This document shows positions 61,758 to 64,000 of a stretch of DNA of 64,000 nt, one piece after another; the stretch's first letter is position 1; each line of letters opens with the position of its first letter. Under the pieces are notes generated by a model. It searched no databases. It saw only the letters and a list, made by a program, of their open reading frames with translations, and was not told the origin of the DNA. Position numbers and translations under genes: made by a program. The stretch is from Luteimonas gilva (lineage in GTDB: Bacteria > Pseudomonadota > Gammaproteobacteria > Xanthomonadales > Xanthomonadaceae), in contig NZ_SZUA01000001.1 in the NCBI RefSeq assembly GCF_005239095.1, positions 584,848-648,847 on the forward strand. The letters run 5' to 3'.

Positions 61758-62825
61758 ATGCGTATCGGCGTACCCAAGGAAACCAAGACCCTCGAAGGCC
61801 GCGTGGCCTTGGTGCCGGCCGCCGCCGGCGACCTGGTCAAGCGCGGTCACGAGGTTTGGCTGGAAAAGGACGCCGGCATCAAGTCCGGTTTCAAGGACGC
61901 CGAATACACGGCGCTGGGCGTGAAGATCGCGCCCGACGCGGCCGCGCTGTACGACAAGGGCGAGTTGATCGTCAAAGTGAAGGAGCCGATCGAAGGCGAC
62001 CTGAAGCTGCTGCGCAAAGACCACCTGCTGTTCTGCTATCTGCATCTGGCGCCGCTGCCGGAACTGACCAAGCGCCTGCTCGACATCGGCCTGACCGGCG
62101 TCGCGTTCGAAACCGTCGAACTGGAGAACGGCGACCTGCCGCTGCTGGCGCCGATGTCGATCATCGCCGGCAAGATCGGCATCCAGGTCGGCACCCATCT
62201 GCTGCACCAGCCCATGGGCGGCAAGGGCAAGCTGCTCGGCGGCCTGCCGTCGACCGAGCGCGGCAAGGTAGTGGTGTTCGGCGCGGGCCAAGCCGGCGGC
62301 AATTCCGCGGCGCTGGCCGCGGCCGGCGGCGCCAACGTGGTGGTGTTCGAGAAGCGCCAGGATCGCATGGACGAAATGATGCGCCTGGGCAACAACGTCA
62401 CCGCGCTGTATCCGTACGAAGACGTGGTCGCCCGCGAAGTCGCTTCGGCCGACCTGGTGATCGGCGCCGTGCTCGTCACCGGCGCGGTCGCCCCGCACGT
62501 GGTCAGCCGCGAAATGATCAAGGGCATGGAGGACGGCAGCGTGCTGGTCGACATCTCCATCGATCAGGGCGGCTGCTTCGAAACCTCGCGCGCCACCACC
62601 TGGAAGGAACCGACCTACGTGGAGGAGGGCGTCACCCACTTCTGCGTCACCAACATGCCCGGCGCCGTGCCGCAGACTTCGTCGCAGGCGATCTGCGCGG
62701 CGATCCTGCCTTGGGTCAACAAGCTGGCTTCGGGCAGCTGGCGCGACAATACGGCGCTGGTGAAGGGCATCAATGTGGAAGGCGGCAAATTGGTGCATCC
62801 TGCGCTGCAGGGGATGAAGCTGTAA
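61758..62825 (+). CDS. ald: Alanine dehydrogenase
   Basis: 355 residues, slightly shorter than the usual 370. The N-terminal catalytic segment MRIGVPKETKTLEGRVALVPAA contains the pyruvate-binding Arg (EGRVAL) and the Lys/His further on (VKVKEP, FCYLHLAP). NAD binding is VVVFGAGQAGGNSAALAAAGGANVVVFEK. DISIDQGGCFETSR and NMPGAVPQTSSQAI are signatures. It interconverts alanine and pyruvate plus ammonia. The start follows CGGAGAACGAAG. The gene is divergent from trxB and carries a structured leader. Confidence 0.97.
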   Translation: MRIGVPKETKTLEGRVALVPAAAGDLVKRGHEVWLEKDAGIKSGFKDAEYTALGVKIAPDAAALYDKGELIVKVKEPIEGDLKLLRKDHLLFCYLHLAPLPELTKRLLDIGLTGVAFETVELENGDLPLLAPMSIIAGKIGIQVGTHLLHQPMGGKGKLLGGLPSTERGKVVVFGAGQAGGNSAALAAAGGANVVVFEKRQDRMDEMMRLGNNVTALYPYEDVVAREVASADLVIGAVLVTGAVAPHVVSREMIKGMEDGSVLVDISIDQGGCFETSRATTWKEPTYVEEGVTHFCVTNMPGAVPQTSSQAICAAILPWVNKLASGSWRDNTALVKGINVEGGKLVHPALQGMKL

Positions 62826-62853
62826 GGATCGATTCCGCCGGCCTGACCTCGGT

Positions 62854-62877
62854 CGCTCCGGCGCTTCGCCCGGAGCG
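62854..62877. terminator. Hairpin between ald and ftsK
   Basis: CGCTCCGG and CCGGAGCG with an eight-base loop, 29 bases after the ald stop and followed by ATAAATAA. Without a T run it may stabilise the ald transcript end or act as a weak terminator. Confidence 0.45.
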
Positions 62878-62931
62878 ATAAATAACGTAGTATCAAGCTT
62901 CTAGAGGATTTTCTTCAGGTAATCACGCACG

Positions 62932-64000
62932 GTGGCACGCCCGATCTCCGAACCCAATAAGAAGTCGCGCAAGCCCGCCGCCGCACCGCAACCCGCGGTG
63001 CCGAACCCGCGTCGCCAGCGGTTGATGAAGGACATCGCGCTGATTTTGATCGCGCCGGTGTTGCTTTATCTGGTGGCCAGCTTGTTCACCTTCTCGCCCG
63101 ACGATCCCAGTTGGTCGCATCAGGGCAGCGTGACCGGCGAGTTGCATAACGTCGGTGGGCTGGTCGGCGCCTACGCCGCCGACATCCTCATCACCTTCTG
63201 CGGCTATGTGGCCTACCTGCTGCCGATCATGCTGGGCGTGATCGCCTGGATCGCGCTGTTCGGCATGGACGTGGACGGCGACGGCGGCGCCGATCTGGGT
63301 CCGGCGCTGCGCTTGGTGGGCATCGTGGGATTCCTCATTTCGGCGGCGGGATTGCTCCATTTGCGGATCGGGCTGGTCGAAAACTTTTCGGCCGGCGCCG
63401 GCGGCATTCTGGGCCGTCTGGTCGGCAAATCGCTGATGGCCGGCTTCGGGGTCATGGGCAGCAACCTTTTCTTGTTGGCGCTGTTCCTCACTTCGATCAC
63501 TTTGGCCACCGGCCTGTCTTGGCTGGCGGTGATGGACAAGCTCGGCCAATGGGCGCTGGCCTTGCCGGGGCTGTTCCGCCGCGGCACGCAGCAAGCGGTG
63601 GAATGGCAAGAGGCGAGGGCGTACCGCGAGGAGCGCGAAGAATCGCGCAAAGTCGAAACCGAACTGCGCGCCAAGCGCGCTCCGGTGAAGATCGAACCGC
63701 CCGCGCCGGCGCAAGTGGAGAAGAGCGACCGCGCCAAGCGCGAGCAGCAGATCCCGCTGTTCCATGTCGGCGACGGCTCCGGCATCCCGCCGCTGGCCTT
63801 GCTCGACGACCCCAAACCGCAGCAGAAGGGCTACAGCGAGGAAACGCTGGAGACGCTGTCGCGCCAGATCGAATTCAAGCTGCGCGACTTCCGCATCGAA
63901 GCGCAGGTGGTCGGCGCCTATCCGGGCCCGGTGATCACCCGTTTCGAACTCGAACCCGCGCCGGGCGTGAAGGTCAGCCAGATCAGCTCGCTGGACAAGG
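62932..64000 (+). CDS. ftsK: DNA translocase FtsK (3' end missing)
   Basis: The frame begins at GTG 62932 (an in-frame TAA sits at 62920) and is still open at the window end, so 356 codons are seen. A short basic cytoplasmic head ([13 protein letters not shown]) precedes four membrane helices (about residues 32-50, 75-100, 125-145 and 160-185), of which [19 protein letters not shown] is a typical FtsK first loop. A charged linker follows, then the start of the translocation motor's alpha domain ([31 protein letters not shown]). FtsK moves chromosome termini through the division septum. The Walker motifs lie beyond the window. Confidence 0.96.
   Translation, partial: MARPISEPNKKSRKPAAAPQPAVPNPRRQRLMKDIALILIAPVLLYLVASLFTFSPDDPSWSHQGSVTGELHNVGGLVGAYAADILITFCGYVAYLLPIMLGVIAWIALFGMDVDGDGGADLGPALRLVGIVGFLISAAGLLHLRIGLVENFSAGAGGILGRLVGKSLMAGFGVMGSNLFLLALFLTSITLATGLSWLAVMDKLGQWALALPGLFRRGTQQAVEWQEARAYREEREESRKVETELRAKRAPVKIEPPAPAQVEKSDRAKREQQIPLFHVGDGSGIPPLALLDDPKPQQKGYSEETLETLSRQIEFKLRDFRIEAQVVGAYPGPVITRFELEPAPGVKVSQISSLDK

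Overview
The window is GC-rich chromosomal DNA from a gammaproteobacterium of the Xanthomonadaceae/Lysobacteraceae, most likely a Lysobacter-like organism. The evidence is the gene content and order: smpB, ratA, rnfH, bamE, fur, recN and hrcA-grpE-dnaK-dnaJ run into dapB, carA, carB, greA, recJ, prfB and lysS. These are followed by a DSF quorum-sensing (rpf) locus ending in an AcnA-type aconitase (the RpfA type), then hflD-mnmA-nudJ, clpS-clpA, infA, aat, trxB, ald and ftsK. The genus assignment is inference. Both window edges cut a gene: a GH2 beta-mannosidase on the left and ftsK on the right.

Layout. 1-6.2 kb: two mannose-releasing glycosidases (GH2 and a bacterial GH47), a patatin fused to an outer-membrane barrel (type Vd autotransporter architecture) and two orphan small genes. 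6.2-9.5 kb: tmRNA with a readable promoter, a CHASE/PAS histidine kinase and smpB. 9.5-14.3 kb: ratA-rnfH, bamE, fur, a non-canonical Rid protein, recN and an ankyrin protein. 14.3-20.8 kb: the heat-shock cluster, with a truncated haemoglobin between dnaK and dnaJ. 20.8-32.5 kb: dicarboxylate transport, lysine and carbamoyl-phosphate synthesis (carA and carB separated by two unknown genes), greA, two genes of uncertain role and recJ. 32.5-41 kb: a VIT/DUF2135 secreted protein, a membrane acyltransferase, a membrane LytTR regulator, prfB with its programmed frameshift, and lysS. 41-51.7 kb: rpfG-rpfC facing rpfF, a putative diiron-type hydrolase, rpfB, a lipoprotein and acnA. 51.8-61.5 kb: tRNA thiolation and N-degron genes plus trxB. 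61.5-64 kb: ald behind an attenuator-like leader, then ftsK.

How they work together. The rpf genes make (RpfF, RpfB), sense (RpfC) and respond to (RpfG, a cyclic-di-GMP phosphodiesterase) a diffusible fatty-acid signal. ssrA and smpB form the trans-translation system. clpS, clpA and aat form the bacterial N-degron pathway. hrcA, grpE, dnaK and dnaJ form the chaperone system.

Intergenic DNA is seeded with palindromic elements with GTAG/GTGG heads (REP/REPIN-like) in at least four sequence families, including one nested inside another and composite copies. A second repeat type lies inside the 5' part of a reading frame. I saw no insertion sequence, prophage, CRISPR array, rRNA or canonical tRNA.
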